Source: Ariolimax columbianus
Taxonomy: Eukaryota > Mollusca > Gastropoda > Stylommatophora > Arionidae
NCBI GenBank assembly: GCA_036924085.1
Contig: JAVGWX010000004.1
Span: forward strand, 80,058,941-80,122,940
Direction of reading: 5' to 3'
DNA length: 64,000 nucleotides
Numbering within the stretch: the first letter of the stretch is position 1; each line of letters begins with the position of its first letter. A model generated the notes under the pieces. That model was given only the letters and a program-made list of their open reading frames with translations, ran no database searches and was not told the origin of the DNA. Position numbers and translations under genes: made by a program. Positions 1 to 11,344 of the stretch are shown here, one piece after another.

Positions 1-2640
1 CGCCATCGACATGTAACATGTGACCTGCCTATCTATATGTTGCCTTGTCTGAATATATTATTGCATTTTACACCAAGGACAATCGTCTTATGTCGTAATT
101 GGAGAGCTTTTGTATACGGTGGTTCCGGAGAGTGATTCCGACAAATTTCACTCAAGAGAAGCCCGGCTCATTGTCAATCCCCCCAGTAATTTTGTTAGTG
201 TCCATGTCTCAGAACCGTCGCACATAGCAATAAAAATAAACATAAAATAGATAGGAAATGTTTTTTCGTTTTTTGTCTTTTTTTTAATTTAAAAAGAATT
301 AGTTTTTTTTTCTTCAAATTATCATTCAATTGACAAATTAGTGAAAATGAAATTAAATGGGATGTATAAAAGTGATAAACGAAATGAATATGAAAACGTT
401 AAAATATTAATAAATAAATGAATAAGTAAATTAACTGATTTTGAGCTCCTCCATTTGGAAAGAACATCCACGATGACTTCTCTTTTTCACCCAGTTTTAG
501 AATTTCAGATCTTCATCACTGGGCTCACTTCATCCCATCTTATGTGTTCAACCTGCTCCAGATATAGAGCATTTTTTCACTCTGATGATAAAGTGAGTTC
601 TCTGAGATTAAGAGTGGTTGGAATGGGGAGTTGTTAGTCATCATTTGTATTCAGAAAGGAGAGAAGGTAAGAATTCAAGTGTCGGGAGAGGTGGAGGTTG
701 GAACGATGACTTAAGGAGGATTGGAAGGAGATTTGTCCAATCTCGTGGAGGAATAGAAAATCGAAGAATGCATAAAACATTTGATGATTTAATATAGATA
801 GTACCGAACCCTGAAAATTGGTCCCCTGTCTATGATACAATACAATAACCATATCATTCATATATTAGAAGTGCAAATCTATATACTATTTATTGTACTC
901 TATTTGTTATTTACTAACTGTACATGTATGATAACCCTAACTAATTTGTTAAGGGATTTATCCAAATATTTAAACTATGCAGGCACTATTTTTGGGTGAG
1001 CGTATGTTATTTGAGTAACTAATGATTACAGTTTACGTGAAACCTAAATTGTATCTCTATACGTATAACAGGTCCTAACGTTATTGTATCACTTTATTTA
1101 CTTTCTTCCTTACTACTATCACTCCTTAACTCACACTTTAATTAAACCACTAACAATTCTTTTAACAAATAGCAAAACAAAGAACGTTTATTTCGCAAAC
1201 ATCATATACATCATATCAATAAACTAGGCTCGTAAATCGTCATATATTGTTCATCAATTATTAACTAATTTTAATGTCTCTCGAGAGTGTTGTTATCAAC
1301 ATTTCTTTAACTAACTATAATTACTATCATGAGGTGTGTGCAATTAGCACGGGTTTTTATCTTGCACTAAACTTTACCCAGGGTCGTAATCACGTGGTAG
1401 GAATCTAGCGATTGTTCTATTCACCGTCTACATCTCTGTGCGTTGAGATAATGCTGTCTAGCTACTTGTTCTCAGTCCTAATCTCTCTGTCTTCGCTCGT
1501 CTGATGACCTTATGTTCCACCTCTCAGCTTAAGCAACGTGGATGTCTTCAGAGCCTCGTGTCCCGTCTCAACGTAAAGCAGATGTCTACTGAGCCTTTTG
1601 TCTCATCTCAACGTCAGGAAGTCGGTGACTGCAGCTGTGCTCCTTCGAATGACAGACGACAGTGGTTCTGTTACTGTGGTTGTCATGCTGAAGTAGCACA
1701 CGAGTCACGACGTGTTATCCATGACGACAGCTTCGTGTTAAAGCAACACGTCTCCCTCTGACGAGAATGAAGTTGGGTAACGAGAGACAGGTATTAGCGA
1801 CGACTCGAACAGAACATCCCACACAAACAGATTCTTCCACGTACGTGGTATCTCGTTGCCTTTCAGTGTTGGCCTGCTTCGGTGACTTCTAATTCTATCT
1901 CTCAATTCCGGTCATTCACTGGCTATGTCGTGTAGATTATCTAGCTACTTGTTCTTGTATATCTGATACTTACTAAACATCACGGTAGAATTCTCTTCTC
2001 TGCTCCTTCTGATCTGTCCCTCCTGATTTGTCTCCCCCAGCTTATATGCTAAGCTCCCCGCTTTAGCCAATGACTACTACTTTCTAGAGTTCCATTTCCA
2101 CAAACTTAATTTGAACTGGCGTGTCCTACAGAAGGGCTACCTTATTTTTTTTTTAAACCTACTAGGAGACCCAGAAGTCGTGGAATTCCTAGAGGAATCT
2201 TGGAAAGAGAACAATTTTAGCTGGGCCGTTTTAAACTGCATTGTTTGAGAATTAAGGACAATGCCCCGTTCAATGAACTGAACCTCTCGGGCAGGGTTCC
2301 CAAGTTATGTGTGGGTACCACGAAAGGTATTTTCAGGGCTTTCCTGGCGTTGGCTCGTTGGCCCCTTGTAACTCTGTTACATAACATTATGGTATCATAA
2401 TTATTGCCCAACAACAATCTTCTTCTTTTTCGTCGATCTTAAATTATCTCATTTTTACACCTCCTAAACTTGGCGGTTCGCTTGGGGTTTCTCTCGTTGG
2501 AATACAGTTAATCCTGTAATTAGGTTTGGATGGAGAGGAGACGGCATGTTGTCATTCTGCTCCTCTCACGGACTTGCAGATATTGGTTATATGTTCCACC
2601 GTGTTTGTTCTCCCTGCATGGCACATAGCTGTTTCGTAAC
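1..2640. other. No recognisable gene
   Basis: AT-rich sequence with short, scattered open frames on both strands that show no family motif. The longest, at 1504-1761 (+, 85 codons), has no recognisable domain and no sign of selection that I can see. Parts of 1.3-2.6 kb could be decayed dispersed repeat, but I found no second copy in the window. Confidence 0.6.
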
Positions 2641-2689
2641 GATCAACAATTCTCTTTTGCTACGAAAATTAATTATGTTTTGTAATAAC

Positions 2690-2905
2690 TTAACTAAACT
2701 TAACGTTTTTATACTGGTTTAGAAAACTATGCAGAATCTGTAAACAACCAGTTTTATTTTCTTTACCTTCCTCTGAATGCTATGTGCATTTAATCTATTG
2801 TCCAATGCATTAATTGTCCCTGTTTCTACTACTTCCTATGGCAATGCATTCCAAGCATTCACCACTGTCTGACTAAACAAATATTTAAAAATATCCTTCT
2901 TCTGG
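2690..2905 (-). mobile_element. CR1-like LINE, 3' end fragment
   Basis: Read on the minus strand, this piece encodes the typical end of a CR1-like LINE, with a peptide like FSQTVVNAWNALP followed by a short basic stretch. It ends in the 3' sequence that recurs, always in this orientation, near 24.62, 26.0, 26.71, 30.37, 42.72 and 44.81 kb. It fuses directly to the broken gene relative at about 2905, so its insertion or a later rearrangement removed that gene's 3' half. Family assignment rests on the conserved C-terminal peptide only. Confidence 0.6.
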
Positions 2906-3470
2906 TAGATTCTTCTGGTTCTCTAATACTTTCAAATGAATATTAAGTTTTCTCCAATTTACAGGCCTCCCTTCCACTAATCGTTTCAAATAAAAACTAA
3001 TATAATTTGTCTCTCTGCATGTGTCATAGTCAATCAGCAAGTCTGGTAAAGATGTCAAACGAAAAAAGGGAGCTTTTTGGTTGCCCATGTCATAGGCCTC
3101 AAACTCTACATTCATGTCATGAATCTGGCTATTGTATTCCGTCATGTGCCAGAGATAGCCAGCTCATTTTCTTGGTAGAGTAGATACAAACCTGGCATTC
3201 CCACAACTGACAAGTTGGCTCTGGTATAGAAGCGATGGTCAGGGAGAAACTCCAGTTTTGCGTAATCTCGAAATGTCTTAATGTACTACAGTTGGTGCAG
3301 GAATTTAGGTAAATGGTTTTGGAGTACACAGTTGCTAGAACGTGCAGCTTTGGAAATGTATTTGGTAGAAAGCAATTATTAGCTTGTCTGGATGGCTGAA
3401 GAACCAACATTTTGTTAAGCATTTGGTTATTTATATATTCCCTTATTCGTGATCTGTGGACAACGAAACA
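2905..3470 (-). pseudogene. Broken, diverged relative of the tandem membrane-protein genes
   Basis: Two overlapping minus-strand frames (3422-3129 and 3145-2885) align in order with residues ~40-205 of the intact proteins downstream. Shared landmarks are TIYLNSC, a Cys-x-x-Trp-Glu-Cys-like motif (CQLWEC here, CQWEC there), a LCLAQEGIQ-like block (LSLAHDGIQ here), SQI-D-NV and a LRINLRVL-like block (LNIHLKVL here). The frames part at about 3135, where one extra T relative to the intact genes makes an in-frame stop. Homology ends near 2905 against a LINE 3' end, so the region matching the second half, transmembrane segment and tail is absent. Upstream, a pyrimidine-rich tract ending in ACAG near 3470 matches a similar acceptor-like site in the intact genes. 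Divergence is far greater than among the three intact copies, and orientation is opposite. Function unknown; I regard it as dead. Confidence 0.8.
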
Positions 3471-3479
3471 AAAGATACA

Positions 3480-4059
3480 ACTTTGTAACGCAAGTACAAA
3501 TGAGCAGCCATAACATCTTTTGCAGTCAACAGTTAGAAATTTAAAGGTAAATTACTCCCTAATGATTGAATGTTGATAAAATAAATCAGAAGAAAGTGAG
3601 CTAAATAGTAAATTAGAAACGGCAATGGCTAAATATTAGACTTTGACAGCGAATAAATGAACAGTTTATGCCAGGTGCTATCTCCACACCGACGGTCGGC
3701 TACAATAGAGGTCCACAATATTATATCACTTTATCTGAGTGTGCAATCTGGAAGGCTCTTTCAATTCTATCTCTTGACTTCAGGCGACAACTTAAAACTT
3801 TGTCTACCACTTTGCCGACAGATTCCATATTTTACATCCAGTATGGTCTTCATCAGCTATGGTCTTCATCAGCGTAATATATCCTGTAACATGGCCAAAC
3901 TATTGAAACGCTGATCTCTATAAGTCCTATCCCCAACGCTGTCAGAACTCTCGCATGGGCGTTCTTCTCTTGTCCCAAGACGTGACCCGATCTTCTGTAA
4001 ATAAACGTCTCGGATGTCTCAATTCTCGTTTCCGCCTGTTATTTGTCAATGCCCATGTC
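3480..4059. other. No recognisable gene
   Basis: Unique-looking sequence between the broken gene relative and the 27-bp array. Short frames at 3657-3914 show no domain. Confidence 0.5.
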
Positions 4060-4788
4060 TCTGTGCCATGCAGTAGTGACAAGTTCTCTGTGCCATGCAG
4101 TAGTGACAAGTTCTCTGTGCCATGCAGTAGTGACAAGTTCTCTGTGCCATGCAGTAGTGACAAGTTCTCTGTGCCATGCAGTAGTGACAAGTTCTCTGTG
4201 CCATGCAGTAGTGACAAGTTCTCTGTGCCAAGCAGTAGTGACAAGTTCTCTGTGCCATGCAGTAGTGACAAGTTCTCTGTGCCATGCAGTAGTGACAAGT
4301 TCTCTGTGCCAAGCAGTAGTGACAAGTTCTCTGTGCCATGCAGTAGTGACAAGTTCTCTGTGCCATGCAGTAGTGACAAGTTCTCTGTGCCATGCAGTAG
4401 TGACAAGTTCTCTGTGCCATGCAGTAGTGACAAGTTCTCTGTGCCATGCAGTAGTGACAAGTTCTCTGTGCCATGCAGTAGTGACAAGTTCTCTGTGCCA
4501 TGCAGTAGTGACAAGTTCTCTGTGCCATGCAGTAGTGACAAGTTCTCTGTGCCATGCAGTAGTGACAAGTTCTCTGTGCCATGCAGTAGGGACAAGTTCT
4601 CTGTGCCATGCAGTAGTGACAAGTTCTCTGTGCCATGCAGTAGTGACAAGTTCTCTGTGCCATGCAGTAGTGACAAGTTCTCTGTGCCATGCAGAAGTGA
4701 CAAGTTCTCTGTGCCATGCAGTAGTGACAAGTTCTCTGTGCCATGCAGTAGTGACAAGTTCTCTGTGCCATGCAGTAGTGACAAGTAT
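4060..4788. repeat. 27-bp minisatellite, 27 units
   Basis: Twenty-seven head-to-tail units of 27 bp; one unit reads SVPCSSDKF in one plus frame. Units are nearly identical. Variants seen are an A for T in units 7 and 10, a G in one unit around 4590 and an A in one around 4695. Since 27 is divisible by 3 and the unit lacks stops in several frames, both strands stay open for 250-280 codons. That openness follows from the repeat and is not evidence of a gene. Flanks are unrelated. Confidence 0.95.
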
Positions 4789-5590
4789 ACATATTAAATG
4801 GAAGCCTAGAAAACCTAAACGAGGATTACATTAAAAAAAAACACTAAATAACATCATGTAAGTATCCAAAGATAGTCAATCAACTGTACCATAATCACTC
4901 AATCCGTATTGCTGACTTCTAAAACCAATGCTTCTATCTTCTAACCGGTTACACAGATTGTATATGCGTTGGTGTTAAAAATACCTTTTATTCACAACTT
5001 GTGCCCAGGTATGCGTCGTGTTCTAGTGCACAAATTTACATTACTCTCTCTATTATTCTCTCTCTTTATGTGTGGCTCTCTCCCCGAGTCATATTGTCTC
5101 TCTGTCTGTTTGTCTGTCTGTCTTGATTGGAAGAATTGAGACATTCATAATTGTAATTTGCATAATAATATTGCGAATCTCGGGGAAAGAAACGAAAATA
5201 AATTAATAAGTCTTGGAAAACGTCGGGTTTTAAATAGAATTGATGAACACAATAAAAGTCTTTCAGTTTAGATATTTTGATCACATCAAAAGACTTAATA
5301 CTTTGCTGAAAACAATACTGGAAGGAAAGGTTTAGGACGGAAACAATGCTATTAGGGGAAAGATAAAATCAATAGATGTACAAAGAAAATTCTGGCCGAT
5401 TGTATCAAGTCAATGGACAGATAACGTTGGAGATTTATTGCAGCCGATTCTCGATGTATACATAACACCTAACTAAATTCTCTACATTTCCCTCTGTCAA
5501 CATAAATATTGACAACCTAGTCACAGTGTGGATTCAGCTCTGGAAGATCAGCAATGGACATGATTTTCTTTCTTCATTATTTGAATAACT
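4789..5590. other. No recognisable gene
   Basis: AT-rich sequence with a pyrimidine-rich CT/CTGT microsatellite-like patch at 5042-5125. No coding motif was found on either strand. Confidence 0.5.
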
Positions 5591-6450
5591 TGATAGGATC
5601 ACAAGGTAAACATAGATGACAGTTATGGAAATGTTAATCCATGGAAGGAGATTCCAGAGCTAAGATATTCAGATGACACAGTCATGCTGTCAAACAGCGT
5701 CAAGGGCCTGGAACGAATGCTCATGTCCGTTCAGAAGCACAGTGAGGCTCAGAACTTGTTCCTGAAGATTAATAAAACTAAGATAATGTCCACTGACAAA
5801 ACAGGACTGGAACCCCAGATTGCTATTAATAATGAAGAAATCGAAAATGTCACATTTTGAATAACTTGACTGTACGTTATCTAACGACGGAGACTGCTTA
5901 AAAGAAAAAAGAAGACGATTTGCCATGACGACGCAGAAACTAAACCACATGCACATATTAAGGTAAAAGCTAACAAGCAACTAAAACTGAACATCCTGAG
6001 AACATGCATATTCCCTGTATCAATGTACGGGGGCGAATAAGGACTGCGACACAAGCAGCAAGAAAGAAATATGGAGCTATCGAAACAAAATGTTACAAAA
6101 GAATCATACAAATTCCTTATATAAAGAAATTGACAAATAAAACCATCCTAGAAGACCTGAATGTTTAAGAAAACTGGCTCATAAACAATGTTATGTTTAG
6201 GAAATTGAATTTTTTTCGGCCACGTCAAACGTCATGACGGACTGGAAAGAACGGTTATGGAGGGCATGGTACCTGGACGGTGACACAGGGGTCGACCAAG
6301 GCGAAGGTGGATACAAGATATCAAGGATACTCTAAACATGAACATGGAGCAGGCGGGAAGATTGACTGCAGACCGAGAATCATATCGGCTGGCTGTGATG
6401 AGAGCGACGTTCTACAAGACACACGCTACATGATGATGATGATGATGATA
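5590..6450 (+). mobile_element. Decayed LINE (RTE-like): end of RT and 3' terminus
   Basis: Across broken frames the plus strand carries an RT palm motif (LRYSDDTVML at ~5658), a segment like KINKTKIM, then a thumb/C-terminal block (FETKCYKRIIQIPY), a block like FFGHVKRHDGLERTVMEGMVPG (~6215-6270) and a WIQDI...ADRESYRLAVMRATFYKT-type ending (~6300-6425). It ends in a short (ATG)n run at 6431-6450, as expected of LINEs with simple 3' tails. Many stops and shifts show it is inactive. A second copy of the same 3' region lies at 25364-25745 and is duplicated at 43468-43850. Confidence 0.75.
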
Positions 6451-6589
6451 GGATCAAATGTGTTGTTTGTACTTCATGCAACACTGAGCTATCTTTATCA
6501 AAGTTCCCTTATCAGAGCTTGTTCGCAGTTAGCCTGACGTTGTCTCAATAATCTAACCCAGAATTCTATCAGTCGATCAATTCCTAAAG

Positions 6590-6705
6590 GAAATAAAAAG
6601 CTGAAAAATCAAATATTTTGTTCATGTCAAGTGGCACGACGGTCTGCTGAGGGTTATATTGAAGGGTAGAGTGGAGGGTAAACAGGTCCCACGGCGGAGG
6701 AGGTA
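6590..6705 (+). mobile_element. LINE 3' fragment
   Basis: A broken plus frame reads like HVKWHDGLLRVILKGRVEG followed by basic residues, the same C-terminal block as in the LINE at 5590-6450. Short and decayed. Confidence 0.45.
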
Positions 6706-6748
6706 TGTTGTTCGTCCATCACGAGTGATGAGGACCTTTTCTTTTTTT

Positions 6749-6949
6749 TCATTTAGACAATCCTTCCATTCTAGTATTCTGTAACTCAGGGTTGTGGATG
6801 GGTGCGGAGATGGCTAACGAATCCGATTTGGGATCTGCATACTCGCAGGCAGTGAACGCATTGAAAGTTCGCTTTGCGAGACGGTGATCATCATTGTCAG
6901 CACATCCACGTATCTCATCCGCTTTATTGCTGAGCCAGGAGTCCCACAA
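6749..6949 (-). mobile_element. Possible LINE linker fragment between endonuclease and RT
   Basis: The 66-codon minus frame begins MWDSWLSNKADEIRGCAD, which resembles the KADEIQxxAD linker segment of LINE ORF2 proteins. The homology is short and the assignment tentative. A related non-coding stretch (TTCGTCCATCACGAGTGATG-like) recurs at about 8845, so part of this is a dispersed repeat. Confidence 0.35.
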
Positions 6950-7263
6950 CTGATGCAGCTGTTTGACTGTAGTTTAGCTTGTCAGCGGATTTACGCTCTC
7001 CGCTTCGCCGATGCCCGTCGTCACAGGACTTGACAGTGTTAGTACTGGATAAATGAAAAGAGAATAACTTGCACGATGACTTTAAGGGAAGAAAGACAAG
7101 TCAGGACGACTGGATATGGACTCGGATACAGTGGATGACCACGGCTGCTTAAGTGCCTCGCCGTGTTCTATGCAGTCCATACCGCTCAGCACATTTGCTG
7201 TCGTGGTATCCTGATGACTAATTTCCTGTTTAGCTGGCTAGGCTTGAGCAGGGCAGGGCAAAT

Positions 7264-7545
7264 CTAGAAAAGCTTTCCCTGTTCTTGGCTTCCTACTTTT
7301 TCTTTTACCACCTGTCCTGCCCCTTGTTTGGGTCTCTCACTGACAAGGATTCCGAAGTAGGCAAGACGTCTTATCACATCCAAGGGTAAAGAGTGACCCC
7401 TACACACCTCCGGTCTAAGTGTCAGCAAGGTGCTTCGAGAGTACATGTGGATTTTCGCTGCACGACCCAGCGATTTTGCGTTCACACGTTGTCGGTAATA
7501 GCGGACATAGGCTAAGAGTTCGACTACAACTAGAATACGGCACAT
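7264..7545 (-). other. Open frame, possibly LINE N-terminal region
   Basis: The 93-codon minus frame has a YSRSTLLTLRPEVC motif followed by LPLDVIRRLAYFGIL, reminiscent of the segment ahead of the endonuclease in some LINE ORF2 proteins. No catalytic motif follows in frame. Not a confident gene. Confidence 0.2.
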
Positions 7546-7689
7546 TTTCTGAAAGGTGTATCTTATTTCACATATACTAATTGTAGTACGGTCCTCATGT
7601 GGTGTTCCGTAGATAAAACACTTCTTGAATTCATTCGGTTTTGCAAGAAAATATCGCAGAATATCCGAAGCTGACGTATCAGCGGTCAG

Positions 7690-7850
7690 TCACGGCGCTC
7701 GATCGGAAGCTGTAAAAGGTTCAGATGGACAGACTGCATCAAGATATGGTCAGGAAACAGTTTGACTGAGTTTACCAACTTGGCAGGGGACAGAGACAGC
7801 TGGAGATATTTCACCTTTTACCTCCGATAATGATGACTCAATTACTCGTC
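7690..7850 (+). mobile_element. LINE 3' terminal fragment
   Basis: A plus frame reads RWTDCIKIWSGNSLTEFTNLAGDRDSWR, the usual basic/Trp C-terminus of LINE ORF2 proteins (RW-D-IK-W-G-SL-EA-x-LA-DRD-WR), and ends in a short ATGATG-containing tail. Confidence 0.55.
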
Positions 7851-9261
7851 CTAACAACATCGTCTAGTTTCTAACTGCGTCCTTGGTAGTGTTGCTGGAT
7901 CAAAATTCTAAGAAATAGTCAAACAGTGCCCAAAAAAGGACCAAAATTGCCAAACGAAGTTAAAACAAAGCCAAATAAAAAGGCCATTCACATTTAATTG
8001 GATTTGTCATTTGATCAGCTTTGTTTTGTTGAAAAAGATCATTCAGTCTTTCAAATTCATGTACAACAGGCGTCGCAAACACAAAATACAAGTAGTTTTT
8101 GTAGTCTGACAACATTTCCTTCAACAATCAAGATTTTAATTTTGTATCCAACTTTGTTTGGACTAGCTCAGCAATGCTAAAATAAGCTTTCAGTTCCTCC
8201 CAGTTCGTCAACATGGTGCGCATTGGGTTTCCTCGTACACGTCACTTAGTACATGACGGTTTTTCAAAGGGAAGATTCGCAGTTTGAGCAGGATCAGGTT
8301 ATGTAACTGTGTTGATCACTTTAAGCAAATATTTGCAAAATTCTCGTCTTAACTCGCTATGTCGAGACCAGTCAGGTATCTCTGACAATAAATTCCGATA
8401 TATGATGGTAGCATTGATATTGCATGTTGAATGCGCAACGCAAGGGAATGACATATACATCTAAGCTGCACACAGCGGAGAGACACATCACACCGAGGTA
8501 TTACACTCAACTATGTTTTACGCACCATCTGATGCAAACCCTATGTAGTTTGTAAGACTTGACAGCATTTTGCAATTTCCTTCTCAATCGAATTGAATGT
8601 TTTCTCCTGTAGCACCTTACACCGGAATTAAACCTAGAATTCCAGTCAAAATTTTTATGTCTTATCACTTAGAAAACGAAGCAAAATACACACGGTTTTT
8701 TGTGTTGAAATGCCCGTTGATTCATCTATCATGGATTCATAATAACATACATTTTTCCTTTCAGGCATTAATCAGATCGGTTTTCAGAGAAAGCGATATA
8801 AAGTTCTTTATTAAGCTTGAATATTTAGTTCTGCGTATTGTTTGTCCATCATGAGTGATGAAACCTTTTCTCTTTTCGTTCAACCAGCCATTTCAATTGA
8901 GTGTGAGTCGGGATTGTGGATGGATGCGAATAGTTCTGTTCAACTTTATTTTTCCCAGCGTGCTTCCTTGTCCATGATGGCGCATGATTTCCATCACGTG
9001 GTCAACGGAACGGATTGCACAATAGCATTTCATGCCCACAATAATTTGCAATTCTGCTGATTTAACATTGCCAGTTTGCCTAGATGTCTTCTCTACTTTA
9101 AGTTCCCTTTAACCTTCTGATTGTGATAACGTATAAATCGAAATAGTTCTTGTCTTGATTCTATTGAAACTTAAACCTAGTTCCGACCAGATTTTGTAAC
9201 CTACTATAACCAATAAATGGGCACTACGTAGAGCGCAATTGGGAAAAATAAAGTTAGTGTT
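7850..9261. other. No recognisable gene; possible old DNA-transposon sequence
   Basis: AT-rich, with short frames (7998-8180, 8597-8854, 8842-9060) lacking motifs. The left edge near 7889 (TAGTGTTGCTGG) is a weak inverted match to the sequence near 11325-11335 (reverse complement CAGGGTTGCCA), and GCCAAA motifs recur near both. This hints at a decayed hAT-like element into which the LINE at 9276-10750 inserted. Confidence 0.3.
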
Positions 9262-9275
9262 GCAGCTCCAATTAT
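9262..9275. repeat. 14-bp target-site duplication, left copy
   Basis: GCAGCTCCAATTAT occurs here and again at 10751-10764, exactly bounding the minus-strand RNase H LINE. This is the expected product of target-primed reverse transcription. Confidence 0.9.
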
Positions 9276-10750
9276 CTTCTTCTTCTTCATCGTACGCAGT
9301 CAGACAGTAAAAATTATTTTTTTCGAAAAAGGCAGCGGTCATCCTGAGGCTGTCGACACTGCCATAGAGCTTGTCTAGTGTTCCACTGGTGATGGCCACA
9401 TCTGCTCTCTCTGATCCTCGTATGTCGGGCAGTTTTGCAGAAAATGTTCAGCGGTCATTTTCCCGGTACCACACAAGCATTTGTCAGTGCCACCTATCTT
9501 CAATTTGTTGAATAGGTGGTACCTCAGTCTATTGTGGCCAGTGCGAAGTCTGAAGACCACGACCTGCTCTCTTCTGTTCAACTGGTAATAGGCATCGTTT
9601 TTGGTGTAGCCAGTATGTTCGGTTTCCCATTTGGTCCTGAATCTAGCTCTAATAAGCTGTATTGACTCTTCGTATGTCATACTAGTATCTGGTTGTGGTA
9701 GATTTGCACCTTCTTTTGCCAGTCTGTCTGCCTCTTCGTTGCCTTGGATGTTGCAGTGAGATGGAACCCACTGCACCACTACCCTTTTTGGTGCGGACTG
9801 CTGGCATTGTTGACAGGGTACTGCTCTTAAATCATTAAGTTCAGTATTTTTCTGGCTTTTTAGTGATGTGACTACGGCCAGAGCATCATGTAAGCAGGAC
9901 TATGTGGCTTTCATTCCTTTTACCTGTCACCATTTCTTTCACTGCCGCCCTCAGTGCCTCTGCCTCCGCTCTGAAATTGCTTGTGTATTTTCCAGTAGTG
10001 AACGACAGTGTTATTTTTCTGCCATTTGGTAGGTTCAGAAATGCTCCTGCCCCTCCGTTCTGTGTTGTATTTGTTACGGAACCGTCGGTGTATGCATGGG
10101 TCCAGTCCACGCTTTGGTAGCTTTTCGTTATGTAACTCAGGGTAGTATCTCTTTTTTCCTTTTCAGACTGGCAGTTTTTGTTTCCAATACCTGGTATATT
10201 TTCTACCACCTCTAGAAATATATGCTGCCTCCAGGTAGGTTTGCTTACAGTAGAGATCGCTTTGGTGTTGTTAGTGCGTTCATTGGGTCTTCGTGCATCT
10301 TAGCGTTGGCTATTTCTGCAAAGTGTCTCCGTTTCCCATTTCCGAAATTGTTTAGTCTCTTGTGCATTGGATGGTCAGTCAGTCTTCTGAGTTTCTCTGA
10401 TTGCTGCTGGGCTCTGCAGTCTTTTCTGTCGGTCATGGATTGCATATTTGTAATCTTTTCAAGTTCTACAATTGGCGTTGACTTCATGCCTCCTGTTATA
10501 ACTCTCATGGCTTGGTTTTGGAGTTTACTAATTGTATCGAAGTTCGCCTTTGCTGCTGTTGTCCATGCCGCAATGCCATACTCGAGAACTGGTCTCACTC
10601 TTCCAGTGTACAGTTTCTTTAGTATACTTTCGTCTGCTCCCCAGCTTGTGCCAGCAAGTTTCTTCATGATTGCCATTCTTTCTCTGGCTCTCATTCGGTT
10701 TCTCTCGATCTGACTTTTCCATGTCATGCGCCGATCAAATGTGACTCCCA
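9276..10750 (-). mobile_element. 5'-truncated RNase H LINE (I-group-like) with TSD
   Basis: A 1475-bp minus-strand LINE copy. It begins in the RT thumb (LGVTFDRRMTWKSQIERNRM at the 5' break, 10750) and runs through RT C-terminus, RNase H and a zinc-knuckle-like CxC...H....C segment (CLCGTGKMTAEHFLQNC). It ends in a (GAA)n tail seen as TTCTTC on the plus strand. Three main open stretches (10760-10245, 10209-9886, 9779-9375) are in different frames, so it is inactive. RNase H motifs include AYTDGS and WVPSHCNIQGNEEADRLAKEGA. It is closely related to the 45047-48459 copy. The 14-bp duplication fixes both ends. RNase H after the RT is known in the I group of LINEs; finer classification is not possible here. 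Confidence 0.93.
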
Positions 10751-10764
10751 GCAGCTCCAATTAT
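10751..10764. repeat. 14-bp target-site duplication, right copy
   Basis: Exact second copy of the 9262-9275 sequence, at the 5'-truncated end of the LINE. Confidence 0.9.
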
Positions 10765-11340
10765 AAATATATTGTTTTCTTTTATTTCAATACCAACGAT
10801 TTTATATATATATTTTTTTAATGGAAGCATATTTACTGACGCCAATCGATCTTTAAAAAAAGCCAGAAAAAAATGCCAAAAAGCCAAACAAAACGTCTAC
10901 GGCCAATAATAATCATGTTCGCTTAGGCGTCAAAGGCCCGTTGCGTCGATCGATCCCTACCAAGTCCAACTACTGAGAGTTGTTCGTGCGTAGTGGGTCG
11001 ACTGAAATCCCTACAGAGTCCCCAAGTGGGGCCCAGTACTCCACAACCTCGGGATGAGTGCCTCAAGGTGGGTATTGAACCAATGTTTGTGTCGGCTTTC
11101 GTTGTCTATCTGTGTCTGACTTCCTATTTCTTCGCGTTCTGCCACCGTGTCCTCTGGATTGTGTGAGCGTGACACTTGATGTGATGAGAATAAGATGTTG
11201 GGAGAAGTATGGTGTAACCTATGGAGGAAGGGGCCAGGAGGTAGGTGGCTTCAGTCAATGTAAGACTTCGCCGAACGCTCTTTAAAAAAAAACAATTTGT
11301 AGAATTTGGCCGTAAAAAGGCCAATATGGCAACCCTGGTC
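10765..11340. other. No recognisable gene
   Basis: AT-rich with A-runs, then more mixed sequence. Holds the possible right end of the hAT-like remnant (to ~11335). No coding motif. Confidence 0.4.
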
Positions 11341-11344
11341 CGGG

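Noticed and set aside
3942..4834. Long repetitive proteins (248-280 codons) on both strands over the 27-bp array
   Set aside because: Openness in several frames follows from a stop-free unit whose length is a multiple of 3. No unique coding sequence, start context or domain lies on either side.
10222..10713. 163-codon plus-strand frame
   Set aside because: Antisense shadow of the minus-strand LINE RT/RNase H region; equivalent shadows appear opposite every copy.
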